This document shows positions 7,123 through 15,793 of a stretch of 58,583 bases of DNA, in pieces; within the stretch, counting starts at the first letter, position 1; every line of letters starts with the position of its first letter. The stretch spans positions 1 through 58,583 of the forward strand of contig NZ_JAKIKQ010000025.1 in the NCBI RefSeq assembly GCF_023284045.1, read 5' to 3'. The translations under genes were made by a program, and so were the position numbers. The notes beneath the pieces are model-generated. The model was not told the origin of the DNA. It ran no database searches and was given only the letters and a program-made list of their open reading frames with translations. The DNA comes from Shewanella kaireitica (GTDB lineage: Bacteria > Pseudomonadota > Gammaproteobacteria > Enterobacterales > Shewanellaceae).

Positions 7123-9132
7123 TTATAAGTTAACACTGATGGCAGCCTTCCCCTGCCAAGGGAGACGCATTACTGGTTTATTTTCCGGTTTGATAGCCAC
7201 CTCAAATGCATCTCCTTTGCGGCTAACACACACGTCAAAGTTATCTTTAAATGCTCGAATATTATTCAAACACATTTCGTTCCAAGTGCTTGGTAGGAAT
7301 GGGGCAACAGAGAATTGTTTAAATCCTGTCGCTTCAATACCGAAGATCCCTTCCGTTACCACTCTGCCATAAAGCGCACTTTCTGCCGATAAATGACGCT
7401 GATTACCTTCAGGCCAAGCTTCTACGGCATAAGGAACATGCTCACCTAATAATCGTTTACGAGAGTAATACTTGAAGTAGCGCATTGCTGTATCCGTTTC
7501 ACCGGCAGCAAAAATCCCTCTAAATGCATACAGCGTAGCGCGATCCCAAAACGTATCATTGCCGGCTTCGCTATAAATACCATCAGCACTCCAAAGTTTA
7601 TCCGATAACAAAGCATCTAATGTTCCCTGCTTACGGTCGAAAATACCCATCGTAAGAGGCAATGCAATCCAAGCCCGTAGCTTTTCATTTCCTTCAAAGT
7701 AACGATAGGTCTCAAAGCCTTGTACGTTAGCACCAAAGTAATTCTCAATAGATGAACGCAGCTTTATTGCTCGCTGTGCATAGCTCTTGGCAATATCCTT
7801 ACGCCCTAATTCATTATTTAAGTGAACTGACGAAACGAGTGCGCCATAAGTCAGCATATTAGTGCTCAAGTTATACTGGCCTGACGGGAATCGGCCTTCG
7901 AGTTCATCACTTTCCGAGGCGATAACTCCCTCTTTAGACATTTGTCTATAACTAAACTCTATACACCAGTCTATTAAAGGTATTAGTGACTTAGCATCCT
8001 TTTCATCACCATTAGCAAGCGCAAAACGACTTGCACCATAAGCGATCATTGCACAATCACCACGATCCCCAGCACCGTTCCAAATATCAATCCCTTCCGC
8101 AATAATCGAAGATGGGATTGCTGTATATTCAGGATTCATAAACCGAGCAAAGTGTTCATAGCTATTGATAGCTGACTCATTGCCGTTTGCATTGCCTAGA
8201 TAAGGAAAATAAGGGTTAATATATTCGGCCTGATCGTTTGCCCAAATAGCAGCGTAATAACGTCCTCCACCAGGGCCATGCATTAATCCTCCCTTAGTTC
8301 GATAAATGCTTTCGGCCGCACGTATTTTTGAGAAGTTAAACATCTGATTAACGATAGGATCTGGCGTCACAAGTTGCAGGTCACTGGTCAGACTTTCGAT
8401 GTATCGCTGGCGCTTTTTAATCTCCTTATCAACAACAACATCATATTCCTGCCCCTGCTTCGTCGCCATATACTTAGCATTTACGATAACAGATTGGTTG
8501 GGCTTGAGCGTAAAACTCCCAGACTCTTCACTTAGCGCTTGTATATGATAAACACCATAAACGCCGTTGCTTTTTTTAGTTTTCAATGAATAGTCAAGTT
8601 TTGAAAGCTCCAAATCGATGCTTTTTGTACCGTTATTGGTAAATTTAAGCCTCTCGACTAAGACTGGCAAGTTAGTACTAGGAGAAAGTGTTCTTTCTAA
8701 AACAATACTTTGGCCTAAAGTGGAAGTTAAGGTGAGTACGCCATCAAACTCAACATTTACTAGATTTTCCGCAACTGAAACATCTCCGTTGATTGTCCAT
8801 TTAGGTGATATTTCTATTGGAAAATCATGAATTAAACTTGCGTGAGTATCGTTCGGTATAGTCCGTAACATCGGCCAAACAAGCTTACGTTTTAAGCTAA
8901 GTTTACCCGCAGTATCACTACCGTAATAGATAATGGCAGACATCTTCTCGCCACTAAACTCAAGATGATCTTCATGGCTATCTTTAACTTGCCAACTGAT
9001 TTTATCTTGCCCTAACTGCCAGCGGTTATCTAAGGTGTTGGCTAAATCACCGATAACATCACTCTCTTTAGCGCCAACCAGATTATGGCAACAGCCTGCA
9101 ACAACTAACGAGCAGATTAACTTTTTTAACAC
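7123..9132 (-). CDS. Secreted six-hairpin (alpha/alpha barrel) glycosidase-like protein
   Basis: A 669-aa exported protein with signal peptide MLKKLICSLVVAGCCHNLVGA. The N-terminal part (to about 270) looks like a beta-sandwich; the rest, with GRYYAAIWANDQAEY (near 310), NGAGDRGDCAMIAYGASRFAL (split here by family logic into NGAGDRGD and the helix after it) and a late SAESALYGRV, has the character of an alpha/alpha six-hairpin barrel. I cannot assign a CAZy family. Acidic residues in WANDQAEY and DRGD are candidate catalytic residues. The start is GTG at 9132, with AGGAG 8 nt before it; no better start is near. It is probably the first gene of the hydrolase unit with GH97. Substrate unknown; a galactose-containing saccharide is inferred from neighbours. 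Confidence 0.75.
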   Translation of the reverse strand: MLKKLICSLVVAGCCHNLVGAKESDVIGDLANTLDNRWQLGQDKISWQVKDSHEDHLEFSGEKMSAIIYYGSDTAGKLSLKRKLVWPMLRTIPNDTHASLIHDFPIEISPKWTINGDVSVAENLVNVEFDGVLTLTSTLGQSIVLERTLSPSTNLPVLVERLKFTNNGTKSIDLELSKLDYSLKTKKSNGVYGVYHIQALSEESGSFTLKPNQSVIVNAKYMATKQGQEYDVVVDKEIKKRQRYIESLTSDLQLVTPDPIVNQMFNFSKIRAAESIYRTKGGLMHGPGGGRYYAAIWANDQAEYINPYFPYLGNANGNESAINSYEHFARFMNPEYTAIPSSIIAEGIDIWNGAGDRGDCAMIAYGASRFALANGDEKDAKSLIPLIDWCIEFSYRQMSKEGVIASESDELEGRFPSGQYNLSTNMLTYGALVSSVHLNNELGRKDIAKSYAQRAIKLRSSIENYFGANVQGFETYRYFEGNEKLRAWIALPLTMGIFDRKQGTLDALLSDKLWSADGIYSEAGNDTFWDRATLYAFRGIFAAGETDTAMRYFKYYSRKRLLGEHVPYAVEAWPEGNQRHLSAESALYGRVVTEGIFGIEATGFKQFSVAPFLPSTWNEMCLNNIRAFKDNFDVCVSRKGDAFEVAIKPENKPVMRLPWQGKAAISVNL

Positions 9133-9146
9133 GAGATACTCCTAAC

Positions 9147-9161
9147 TGCTGCTTTGCAGCA
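9147..9161 (-). promoter_or_regulatory. Hairpin directly upstream of the hydrolase ribosome site
   Basis: TGCTGC, 3-nt loop, GCAGCA, ending about 3 nt before the AGGAG of the 7123-9132 gene on the minus strand. Its position could affect ribosome access or 5'-end stability. No known riboregulator is recognised. Confidence 0.35.
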
Positions 9162-9211
9162 CTTTTATCGTTCTTATTCACCTTATTGCAGCAAATTATT
9201 GGTATTTTAAC

Positions 9212-9228
9212 TCGTCATATTCTGACGA
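9212..9228. promoter_or_regulatory. Palindrome TCGTCA-N5-TGACGA
   Basis: A 17-bp interrupted palindrome with 6-bp perfect arms, 80 bp upstream of the hydrolase operon start and about 100 bp past the MelR-like gene stop. Candidate operator; no protein can be named. Confidence 0.3.
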
Positions 9229-9280
9229 AAACTTCTCGAAAAATAACATTCTGAGTGAGTTTCACTTTGTACTTATCAGT

Positions 9281-9294
9281 TGCAATCGATTACA
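9281..9294. promoter_or_regulatory. LacI-type operator-like palindrome
   Basis: TGCAATCGATTACA is one base from the perfect palindrome TGCAATCGATTGCA, a form common for LacI/GalR-family sugar regulators. It lies about 150 bp upstream of the six-hairpin/GH97 operon. No LacI-family gene is in this window. Confidence 0.4.
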
Positions 9295-9327
9295 GTTCAG
9301 TTGAGATGAATTTTACTGACAGGAAAT

Positions 9328-10248
9328 TCAGCTTAAATTATGTTCAAGTTCTTTTTGTGGATTCACTATCGAATTTCTAAACTGCAGTGGTGTCATTTTG
9401 AACTCTCTTTGAAAGATGTCATAAAAGCGACTGATAGAACCAAACCCAGCTTCTAGCGCTATATTTAAAACAGGGTTGTTGGTATCCACTAACAGCGCCT
9501 GAGCATGCTGTAACCGTAATTGATTGATGTACTGCTTAATTGAAATCTTCATAATCCCTTGAAATAATTTCATTACATAATTCGGGTGTAACCCTGTTAG
9601 CTTGGCAACATCGTCAATGGTAATTTTTTGGTCATAGTTATCAGCGATATATTTTAAGATAGTCTGAATATGCGGCAATCCACTGACTAAGGACTTGCGA
9701 TCTTGCTTATTTGAGTTTCTGTTGAGATCAAAAGTGCTATAAGGCTCCATAGACATCCGACGTATACGATTACGAATTTCATCTATTACCTGCATTGTTA
9801 GATAGATCTCTTTCTTCTGCAGGTCGTCCTGCCAAAGCTGAGTTATAACTTTATCGCTCGCGTGAAGGTTATCTGCTACCAGTACTTCTCCATGTAAAAT
9901 GTTACTAATGAAATCATTCGACATTTTCCAGGATAAAAAAGCGTTGAGTGGAATATATATATTCACCATCTCACCTTCGCCCTCATAAGCAACCATTTGA
10001 TGAGGTATTGAAGCCCAAAAAAGGATCATTTTACCTTCAGGTACACTGATATGTTTTCCATTGATCAAATAGTCTGCGCTGCAATTAAATAAGTAGTTAA
10101 TTTCAATATGTCCATGCCAATGGCTAGTTGGCATTATCTCCGGTTTATGACGCTGAAAACCAAAGTTACTTTCATGAGCCTGTGTTTCTAATGGACTGTT
10201 TTCTTTAAATTTAATTCTGTTTACCCAATCAAGCATTTTTATTCTCAT
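9328..10248 (-). CDS. AraC-family regulator, MelR-like
   Basis: A 306-aa transcription regulator. The N-terminal sugar-sensing cupin closely recalls E. coli MelR: IMPTSHWHGHIEINYLF matches MelR IMPTSHWHGQVEVN, and KMILFWASIPHQM and NAFLSWKMSNDFI also match. The C-terminus (about 195-295) holds the two AraC helix-turn-helix units, with NYDQKITIDDVAKLTGLHP and ISRFYDIFQREFKMTPLQF. MelR activates melibiose (alpha-galactoside) use, so this protein is a strong candidate activator of the hydrolase genes downstream on the same strand and of the divergent sulfatase. Two starts are possible (ATG at 10248 or the next Met, MLDWVN, four codons later). Melibiose itself as inducer is not shown. Confidence 0.9.
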   Translation of the reverse strand: MRIKMLDWVNRIKFKENSPLETQAHESNFGFQRHKPEIMPTSHWHGHIEINYLFNCSADYLINGKHISVPEGKMILFWASIPHQMVAYEGEGEMVNIYIPLNAFLSWKMSNDFISNILHGEVLVADNLHASDKVITQLWQDDLQKKEIYLTMQVIDEIRNRIRRMSMEPYSTFDLNRNSNKQDRKSLVSGLPHIQTILKYIADNYDQKITIDDVAKLTGLHPNYVMKLFQGIMKISIKQYINQLRLQHAQALLVDTNNPVLNIALEAGFGSISRFYDIFQREFKMTPLQFRNSIVNPQKELEHNLS

Positions 10249-10557
10249 TGTCGTGTTGATCGCAATAACAACTTAACTGAAAACCAACATCTCAACAACA
10301 CAACAACACAAAACAGGAATAAATAGTGTTTAAGCAGGAGTATTAGAGTTATTACTCTTGATAATTGCTTTTCTATAATGAAATCAGCGCTGCCGAACTA
10401 CAAATTCCACTTAAAGGTTAGCTTTCGGGAGGTTTTACCAACCTTACAGGAGGTGTTTTTTATCTAGTTTTGGTTATATCTATTTAACTAAGGCTAAACA
10501 GGCATTTAGCAAAAGACGGATTTATTGTTTTATATAAATGGAAAGTAGGTAAATAAA
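10249..10557. other. Divergent promoter region between the MelR-like gene and the sulfatase
   Basis: These 309 bases carry promoters for both directions by position. A TATAAT-like box is seen near 10372-10377, but no matching -35 is convincing. A strong ribosome-site-like AGGAGGTG near 10449 is followed by no usable ORF. Confidence 0.4.
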
Positions 10558-12132
10558 ATGACTCAGTTCATTCGAGGCTTAAGTGCCTTACTCATGATTG
10601 GCGCAATGTGTTCATGCTCAAAACAATCTTCGCCAGAAACCACCAGCACTAAAAAACAAACTGATGATAATGCACCAATGCTGGCTTCTAATCTCAAGAA
10701 ACCCAATATTTTGTGGATCTATGTTGAGGATATTTCACCTCACTTGGGTAGTGATGGTGAGCCACTTGTCCATACACCCACACTTGATGAAATTGCATCA
10801 CAGGGCACCAAATTTACCAACACCATCATGCCAGCTCCAGTCTGTTCGGCGGGTCGTTCAGCAATGATGACTGGCATGATGCAAACTACGACCGGCGTGC
10901 ATAATCACCATAGTGCACGAACGCCGGAATCAGCCTTTTATCTTCCTAAAGATATAAAAACACTACCAGAATTGTTTAAAGACGCTGGTTACTACACGTT
11001 TAATAGCGGTAAAGATGATTACAACTTTAGTTATAACAGAGAAGATCTTTATGAAGGAGATTATGCAAAGCACCCCCTTTATGGACAATCAGGGCTAAAA
11101 ACAGATTGGAGTGACCGTCCCGATAAAGACCAACCATTTTTTGGTCAAATTCAGCTAAAGGGAGGGAAGCAGATCTTTAGCCGTACTTTTAAAGATAAAA
11201 TTAAATACCCTATTGATCGAAGCAAAATTAAGTTACCGCCCTACTACCCAAATGATCCAGTTGTAATTAATGAATGGGCACGATATTTAGAATCAATGGA
11301 AATTACAGACCGAGAAGTCGCAAGTATCTTTAAGAAACTGGAAGCCGATGGTGAACTAGAAAATACTTTAGTTTTGTTCTTTGCCGATCACGGTACTCGT
11401 TTTTTACGCCATAAACAGTTTTTGTATGAAGGTGGCATTAAAGTCCCCTTTATTGCTTATTGGAAAGGACAACCAAAGATAGTGAAAACGACCCAAAGGG
11501 ATGAACTGATCAGTGGGCTAGATATCAGTGCCACTTCACTGGCTATTGCAGGTATTCAAATACCTGATTACTTTGAGGGTAAAAATCTTTTTGATCCACA
11601 ATACAAAGCTAAAGAGTTTGTGATTTCAGCACGAGACCGCTGTGACTTTACCATAGACAGGATCCGCTCTGTTCGAACTGAACGTTTCAAATATATTAAA
11701 AACTTTTATCCTGAACGCTCAGGTATGCAACCGAGTTATCGTGATGAATGGCAACTGACTAAAGTAAGTCGTGAACTCTACGAGCAAGGAAAACTCAATT
11801 CGGTACAAGCAAAACATTTTAGGCCAACTCGTGAACCGGAAGAGTTATATGATCTTGTTAACGACCCCCATGAAATCAACAACCTTGTTGCAAATAAAGA
11901 GTATGCAAAAGAGCTTATAAAGCATCGCAACATACTTAACCTATGGATTAAAAATAGTAACGACTTGGGTCAGTACCCTGAACGAGAAGAGTCTTTGAAA
12001 TTGATGCTAGGGATTTGGGGCGATACCGCGATTAACCCAGAGTTCGATGAGCTTCGAAAGCAATACCCTAACCTATCGGGTTCACAATACTCACTTAAGA
12101 ATGCACGTTTTGAAAAAGTAGAAAAACTATAA
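10558..12132 (+). CDS. Family S1 sulfatase, Cys-type, exported (possible lipoprotein)
   Basis: A 524-aa hydrolase that removes sulfate esters outside the cytoplasm. The signal segment ends GAMCSC, with Cys18 and Cys20 as possible lipid sites, though the lipobox is not ideal. The family signature PVCSAGRSAMMTG gives C96 as the residue turned into formylglycine. Metal-site motifs are WIYVEDISPH (near 53), a central NSGKDDYN, and FFADHGTR. The C-terminal RTERFKYIKNFYP and EELYDLVNDPHEINNL are typical of S1 sulfatases acting on sugars. It is divergent from the MelR-like regulator beside an alpha-galactosidase-type gene, so a sulfated galactoside is a reasonable substrate guess. Maturation would need the anSME at 55941. 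Confidence 0.92.
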   Translation: MTQFIRGLSALLMIGAMCSCSKQSSPETTSTKKQTDDNAPMLASNLKKPNILWIYVEDISPHLGSDGEPLVHTPTLDEIASQGTKFTNTIMPAPVCSAGRSAMMTGMMQTTTGVHNHHSARTPESAFYLPKDIKTLPELFKDAGYYTFNSGKDDYNFSYNREDLYEGDYAKHPLYGQSGLKTDWSDRPDKDQPFFGQIQLKGGKQIFSRTFKDKIKYPIDRSKIKLPPYYPNDPVVINEWARYLESMEITDREVASIFKKLEADGELENTLVLFFADHGTRFLRHKQFLYEGGIKVPFIAYWKGQPKIVKTTQRDELISGLDISATSLAIAGIQIPDYFEGKNLFDPQYKAKEFVISARDRCDFTIDRIRSVRTERFKYIKNFYPERSGMQPSYRDEWQLTKVSRELYEQGKLNSVQAKHFRPTREPEELYDLVNDPHEINNLVANKEYAKELIKHRNILNLWIKNSNDLGQYPEREESLKLMLGIWGDTAINPEFDELRKQYPNLSGSQYSLKNARFEKVEKL

Positions 12133-12138
12133 CTCATA

Positions 12139-12174
12139 GCAGTTGGTTTACGGTTAACGCCATAAACCAACTGC
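12139..12174 (+). terminator. Hairpin after the sulfatase gene
   Basis: GCAGTTGGTTTA and TAAACCAACTGC form a perfect 12-bp stem with a 12-nt loop starting 7 nt after the stop. There is no T run, so it is a hairpin-type end or stability element. Confidence 0.55.
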
Positions 12175-12247
12175 AACTCAACATTCTAGGCAAACAGGAG
12201 AGTAACTCGCTTAATACACCACAGTTAAAGCTTTCTCAACTATTTGG

Positions 12248-12760
12248 TTACTTACCCCAAGGGTTAGTTGGATCTTGTGAAGGAGCAGAGCGTTTACCCG
12301 CAGAACGTTTGTTTTGTGCATAGGAATCTTGTGCTTTCGGCTTATCTTTGCCGTAACGCGGTCGCTGGCCGCTATTTTTCATCGCTTTATAATTCTCTTG
12401 CGCTTTTTCACGCATTTCGGCGACTAGTTCTACCGTCAACTTTTGTGGCTGGCGAGGTACTATTCCATTCGCGTACCCGCGCTCTCTTGGTTTGAGCTCC
12501 ATTTGCTGCTCACTACCTTTAGGCATACGCTTAAAGCGATAAAGATAAAAGCCTTCAACCCGCTCTCTGGCCCACTCAGTCTTCTTTAGAAACTTAACAC
12601 AAGCATCCATGTTTGGATTCAAGTTAAAGCACTCTAACCTAAGCGCTGCGTATAGCACTTTAAAGTCATAAAACTTGATGAGTTCTGTAAGCATGGTTTC
12701 CAAGTTAAGACCGTGCAAAGGGTTGTTCTTTTGATGTTCAAGCATGGGGCGTTCAGTCAT
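12248..12760 (-). CDS. VF530-type (DUF2132) protein with basic C-terminal tail
   Basis: A 170-aa protein of unknown role. Residues about 8-70 match the small VF530/DUF2132 domain (NNPLHGLNLETMLTELIKFY ... CVKFLKKTEWARERVEGFYL), a fold related to DNA-binding helix modules. The remaining 100 residues are basic and low in order (KPRERGYANG, KNSGQRPRYGKDKPK, ending NPWGK) and could bind nucleic acid. The ATG at 12760 is chosen because GGA lies 6-7 nt before it; a GTG six codons earlier has no site. It stands alone between convergent and divergent genes. Function inferred only at domain level. Confidence 0.8.
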   Translation of the reverse strand: MTERPMLEHQKNNPLHGLNLETMLTELIKFYDFKVLYAALRLECFNLNPNMDACVKFLKKTEWARERVEGFYLYRFKRMPKGSEQQMELKPRERGYANGIVPRQPQKLTVELVAEMREKAQENYKAMKNSGQRPRYGKDKPKAQDSYAQNKRSAGKRSAPSQDPTNPWGK

Positions 12761-12953
12761 GGTGTGTCCAAAAATCACTGATAGTTTACCGAGCGTTAGA
12801 TAACTAACGAGACCATTTTAGCAACGGTCAAAATATTCTGCTAATAATAACAAGAAAATGTCGTTATCACCCGCTTCAAATACGATTGTCTAGCAATATA
12901 GTTAACAAATGCCCTCAAAACACTCTTATTTAGTGGATTTAGGCGTTGGTTGC

Positions 12954-12983
12954 TCGACATATAACCGCCTATGTCTGTATAAT
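12954..12983 (+). promoter_or_regulatory. Sigma-70 promoter of the ybiT-type gene
   Basis: TCGACA (12954-12959), an 18-bp spacer, then a perfect TATAAT (12978-12983). It lies 93 bp upstream of the TTG start at 13076. Confidence 0.6.
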
Positions 12984-13075
12984 CCGCGGCTGTTTTACCT
13001 TGGCAAATGCTTGTCTTTAGTAAGGCTTGCGATTATCTGCTTAGCTTTGAATACTTAACCTTTCAGGATATTCCA

Positions 13076-14683
13076 TTGATCTCTACCGCAAACATCACCA
13101 TGCAGTTTGGCCCTGAGCCACTGTTTGAAAACATCTCCGCAAAATTTGGCAACGGCAACCGCTATGGTTTAATCGGTGCAAATGGCTGTGGTAAGTCAAC
13201 TTTCATGAAGATCTTAAGTGGTGAACTTGCGCCAACTTCTGGCAACGTGTCAATCACACCGGGTCAAAAAGTCGGTACATTAAGCCAAGATCAATTCGCG
13301 TTTGAGCAATACAGCGTAATTGATGCGGTTATTCAAGGTGACCCGAAGCTATGGGAAGTTAAAGAGGAGCGTGAGCGCATCTATTCTCTGCCTGAAATGA
13401 GTGAAGAGGATGGCATGAAGGTCGGTGAACTTGAAAGTGAGTTTGCTGAAATGGATGGCTACAGTGCAGAAAGCCGTGCAGGTGAAATCCTTATTGAAGC
13501 AGGAATAGAAGAAGAGTATCACTTCGGCTTAATGAGCCAAGTTGCACCGGGTAAAAAACTACGTGTGTTACTGGCACAAGCATTATTTTCAAACCCAGAT
13601 ATTTTGTTACTCGATGAACCTACCAACAACTTGGATATCCATACCATTAGTTGGCTGGCAGAAGAGCTAAACAAACGCAAGTGCACTATGATCATCATCT
13701 CCCACGACAGACACTTCTTAAACACTGTCTGCACGCATATGGCTGATATTGATTACGGTGAACTGCGTATTTACCCTGGCAACTACGAGTATTTTCTTGA
13801 AGCTGCAGGGCTTATTCAAGAGCAACTTCTAGCAGGTAATGCCAAGAAAAGTGCAGAAATGGCCGAGCTTCAAGACTTCGTTAACCGCTTTGGCGCTAAT
13901 GCTTCAAAAGCCAAGCAAGCAAGTTCTCGAGCTAAGAAACTTGAAAAAATATCTCTCGATGAAGTTAAATCTTCTAGTCGCATGACACCGTCTCTACGTT
14001 TCGATGAAAGCAAGAAAATGCACCGTCAAGCACTTGTAATAGAAGAGCTCGGTCACGGCTTTGATGGAGAGTTGCTATTTAAAGGTGGCGAGCTGATCCT
14101 AGAAGCTGGTGCAAAGCTCGCCGTAATTGGCGAAAACGGTGTAGGTAAAACTACCCTGCTACGCTGCTTAGTCAATGAGCTTGCGAATAAGCAAGGCGTG
14201 ATTAAATGGTCTGAAAATGCAGCCATCGGTTATTGCCCGCAAGACAGCAACAAAGATTTTGATAATGACTTAACGTTATTTGATTGGATGTCTCAATGGC
14301 GTACACCGCGCCACAATGACTTAATGGTTCGCGGTATGTTAGGTCGTCTGCTGTTTACTGAAGACGACGCCAACAAGAAAGCACGCAACTGCTCTGGTGG
14401 TGAGAAGAACCGCCTATTGTTTGGTAAGTTAATGATGATGGATATCAACGTATTGGTTATGGACGAGCCGACTAACCATATGGATATGGAAGCCATTGAA
14501 GCGTTAAACAATGCGCTTAAATTGTTTGAAGGTACTTTGATATTTGTTAGCCACGACAGAGAGTTTGTTTCGTCGCTAGCGACTCATATTATTGATGTTC
14601 GAGATAAGAAGTTAATCAACTTCCACGGTACCTTTAATGAGTACATGTCAAGCCAAGCGGAAGCCCTAGCAAAGAAGGCTTAA
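13076..14683 (+). CDS. ybiT: ABC-F ATPase, YbiT type
   Basis: A 535-aa soluble protein with two ABC domains and no membrane part, the ABC-F layout of ribosome-associated ATPases. The first Walker A is GANGCGKST, the first Walker B LLLDEPTNNLD; the second pair is GENGVGKTT and VMDEPTNHMD, and signature motifs CSGGEK and VAPGKK are present. The order and text (NITMQFGPEPLFENIS, KLWEVKEERERIYSLPEMSEEDG) follow E. coli YbiT closely. I choose the TTG at 13076: it aligns with the YbiT start and AGGA lies 7 nt before it. The open frame extends to 13007, but that would add 23 unmatched residues. YbiT is thought to act on translating ribosomes; the exact role is not settled. Confidence 0.93.
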   Translation: MISTANITMQFGPEPLFENISAKFGNGNRYGLIGANGCGKSTFMKILSGELAPTSGNVSITPGQKVGTLSQDQFAFEQYSVIDAVIQGDPKLWEVKEERERIYSLPEMSEEDGMKVGELESEFAEMDGYSAESRAGEILIEAGIEEEYHFGLMSQVAPGKKLRVLLAQALFSNPDILLLDEPTNNLDIHTISWLAEELNKRKCTMIIISHDRHFLNTVCTHMADIDYGELRIYPGNYEYFLEAAGLIQEQLLAGNAKKSAEMAELQDFVNRFGANASKAKQASSRAKKLEKISLDEVKSSSRMTPSLRFDESKKMHRQALVIEELGHGFDGELLFKGGELILEAGAKLAVIGENGVGKTTLLRCLVNELANKQGVIKWSENAAIGYCPQDSNKDFDNDLTLFDWMSQWRTPRHNDLMVRGMLGRLLFTEDDANKKARNCSGGEKNRLLFGKLMMMDINVLVMDEPTNHMDMEAIEALNNALKLFEGTLIFVSHDREFVSSLATHIIDVRDKKLINFHGTFNEYMSSQAEALAKKA

Positions 14684-14719
14684 TCATTAAACCCTCTGTA
14701 CTGTGCAATAGCTAAAACT

Positions 14720-14752
14720 AAAAAGCCATTTGAATGTTCATATGGCTTTTTT
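14720..14752. terminator. Bidirectional intrinsic terminator
   Basis: AAAAAGCCAT ... ATGGCTTTTTT, with an A run on one side and a T run on the other. It serves ybiT on the plus strand and the small ORF/AlkD-like unit on the minus strand. Confidence 0.8.
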
Positions 14753-14770
14753 GATACTTATGTCATTGTG

Positions 14771-14908
14771 TTAACCAGAACAAGCAATAGTGCTAGCGAC
14801 AGCTTCTGGCAGCTGCATATTGATAAGGCTAGCCATCACAAACAGCACTAAAGTGGTAACGGCTAATGCAGCTAACGTTATCACGATAAAACGCAGTAAT
14901 GTTCTCAC
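14771..14908 (-). CDS. Small membrane protein coupled to the AlkD-like gene (45 aa)
   Basis: Starts with GTG that overlaps the stop of the preceding gene as GTGA, a standard sign of translational coupling. An AGGGGAAAG stretch just upstream can serve as ribosome site. The 45-aa product has one long hydrophobic helix (LLRFIVITLAALAVTTLVLF, residues about 4-23, extending to MASLI) and a short polar tail ending IACSG. It ends before the shared terminator. Not recognised as a known family. The coupling and clear membrane helix make it a likely real small gene. Confidence 0.6.
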   Translation of the reverse strand: MRTLLRFIVITLAALAVTTLVLFVMASLINMQLPEAVASTIACSG

Positions 14909-15681
14909 CCTTTCCCCTTACTTGTATTGCTAAGCAACTGCTTGCGTGTGCAAGGATCAAGTTTCTCTATGGCGTAACGTAAAGTAGCACGCTGCATGCT
15001 ATTAATATTGGTTTTAAGATACCTAATAACATCCTCTTCATGCTCTACTGCTGCGACTTTAAGTAGCCAACCGACACTCTTTTGAACAAAAGGATCTTCA
15101 TCCTTAAGTAAGCGATCGCAGTTTTCAAATATAAGCGCTTTTGACAGCATAAAAGTGTTTTTACCTATCTTGCGCTTAATAAACTTAACCCAAACCACAT
15201 TAGCAGCGCGTCGGCACCATGGGCTAGCAGATCTAGTCCAAGATTGAGTAGTTTCAATCAAATGTGGTCTAGAAAGCATAAATTGATAGACAGTTTTAAT
15301 GCAGAGATCATCTACATGAGACCAGTTAGACACGTAATGTTCCAGCCAATACTGAAAACGCAATAACAGCTTTTCATCATAATGACGTTTAACAAACTTA
15401 TTAATCAGTCCAAATGCGAGTAGCACCTCTTCGGTATACTTAGCATGCTCAAGAATGTGCTCTGTTAACGCTAAATACCCATTAGCATCTAACTGAGCCT
15501 GCTCAACTTGAAACTCTCTAACGACCTGTTTAATCATTGGCGCTTTAACACCAATGAAATTCACTTCATGGTTGAAAAACCTCGTCATCGCCGTTGTATT
15601 TTCGGCGGAGCTAACAGCGTTAAGCCTAACCAGTAAATCACAGTGATAAGCATGGTATTGATTATAGTTCGTCACGGGCAT
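14905..15681 (-). CDS. DNA alkylation repair (AlkD-like) HEAT-repeat protein
   Basis: A 258-aa all-helical protein of the AlkD/AlkC superfamily, whose best-known members excise alkylated purines from DNA. Family signs are FIGVKAPMIKQVVREF near 42-57, HYVSNWSHVDDLC (the W-x-x-x-D region), RSASPWCRRAANV and DPFVQKSVGWLLKVAA. In AlkD the conserved W and D of these motifs contact the lesion. The ATG at 15681 is the only good start. The gene overlaps the following small membrane-protein ORF by GTGA. A role in base-excision repair is inferred from the family; some relatives have other roles. Confidence 0.87.
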   Translation of the reverse strand: MPVTNYNQYHAYHCDLLVRLNAVSSAENTTAMTRFFNHEVNFIGVKAPMIKQVVREFQVEQAQLDANGYLALTEHILEHAKYTEEVLLAFGLINKFVKRHYDEKLLLRFQYWLEHYVSNWSHVDDLCIKTVYQFMLSRPHLIETTQSWTRSASPWCRRAANVVWVKFIKRKIGKNTFMLSKALIFENCDRLLKDEDPFVQKSVGWLLKVAAVEHEEDVIRYLKTNINSMQRATLRYAIEKLDPCTRKQLLSNTSKGKG

Positions 15682-15738
15682 AGCACTCCTTGAGCTTAAC
15701 GAGACATCAATATACTACTATCGCAACTAATAACAAAA

Positions 15739-15758
15739 AGCCCATCAAAAGATGGGCT
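15739..15758 (-). terminator. Intrinsic terminator of the OsmC-YcaO gene
   Basis: AGCCCATC, AAAA loop, GATGGGCT; on the minus strand it is followed by TTTTTGTTATT, giving a proper terminator 35 nt past the stop. Confidence 0.8.
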
Positions 15759-15793
15759 CAATAGTAAACATTTTGACCGCGTAAACGATTGGC

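Noticed and set aside
10440..10475. Strong AGGAGGTG ribosome-like site upstream of the sulfatase
   Set aside because: No start codon with a usable frame follows; the sulfatase start is more than 100 nt away.
13007..13075. A longer N-terminus for the YbiT-type protein
   Set aside because: The extra 23 residues do not match YbiT, and the TTG at 13076 has a proper ribosome site and aligns with the family start.
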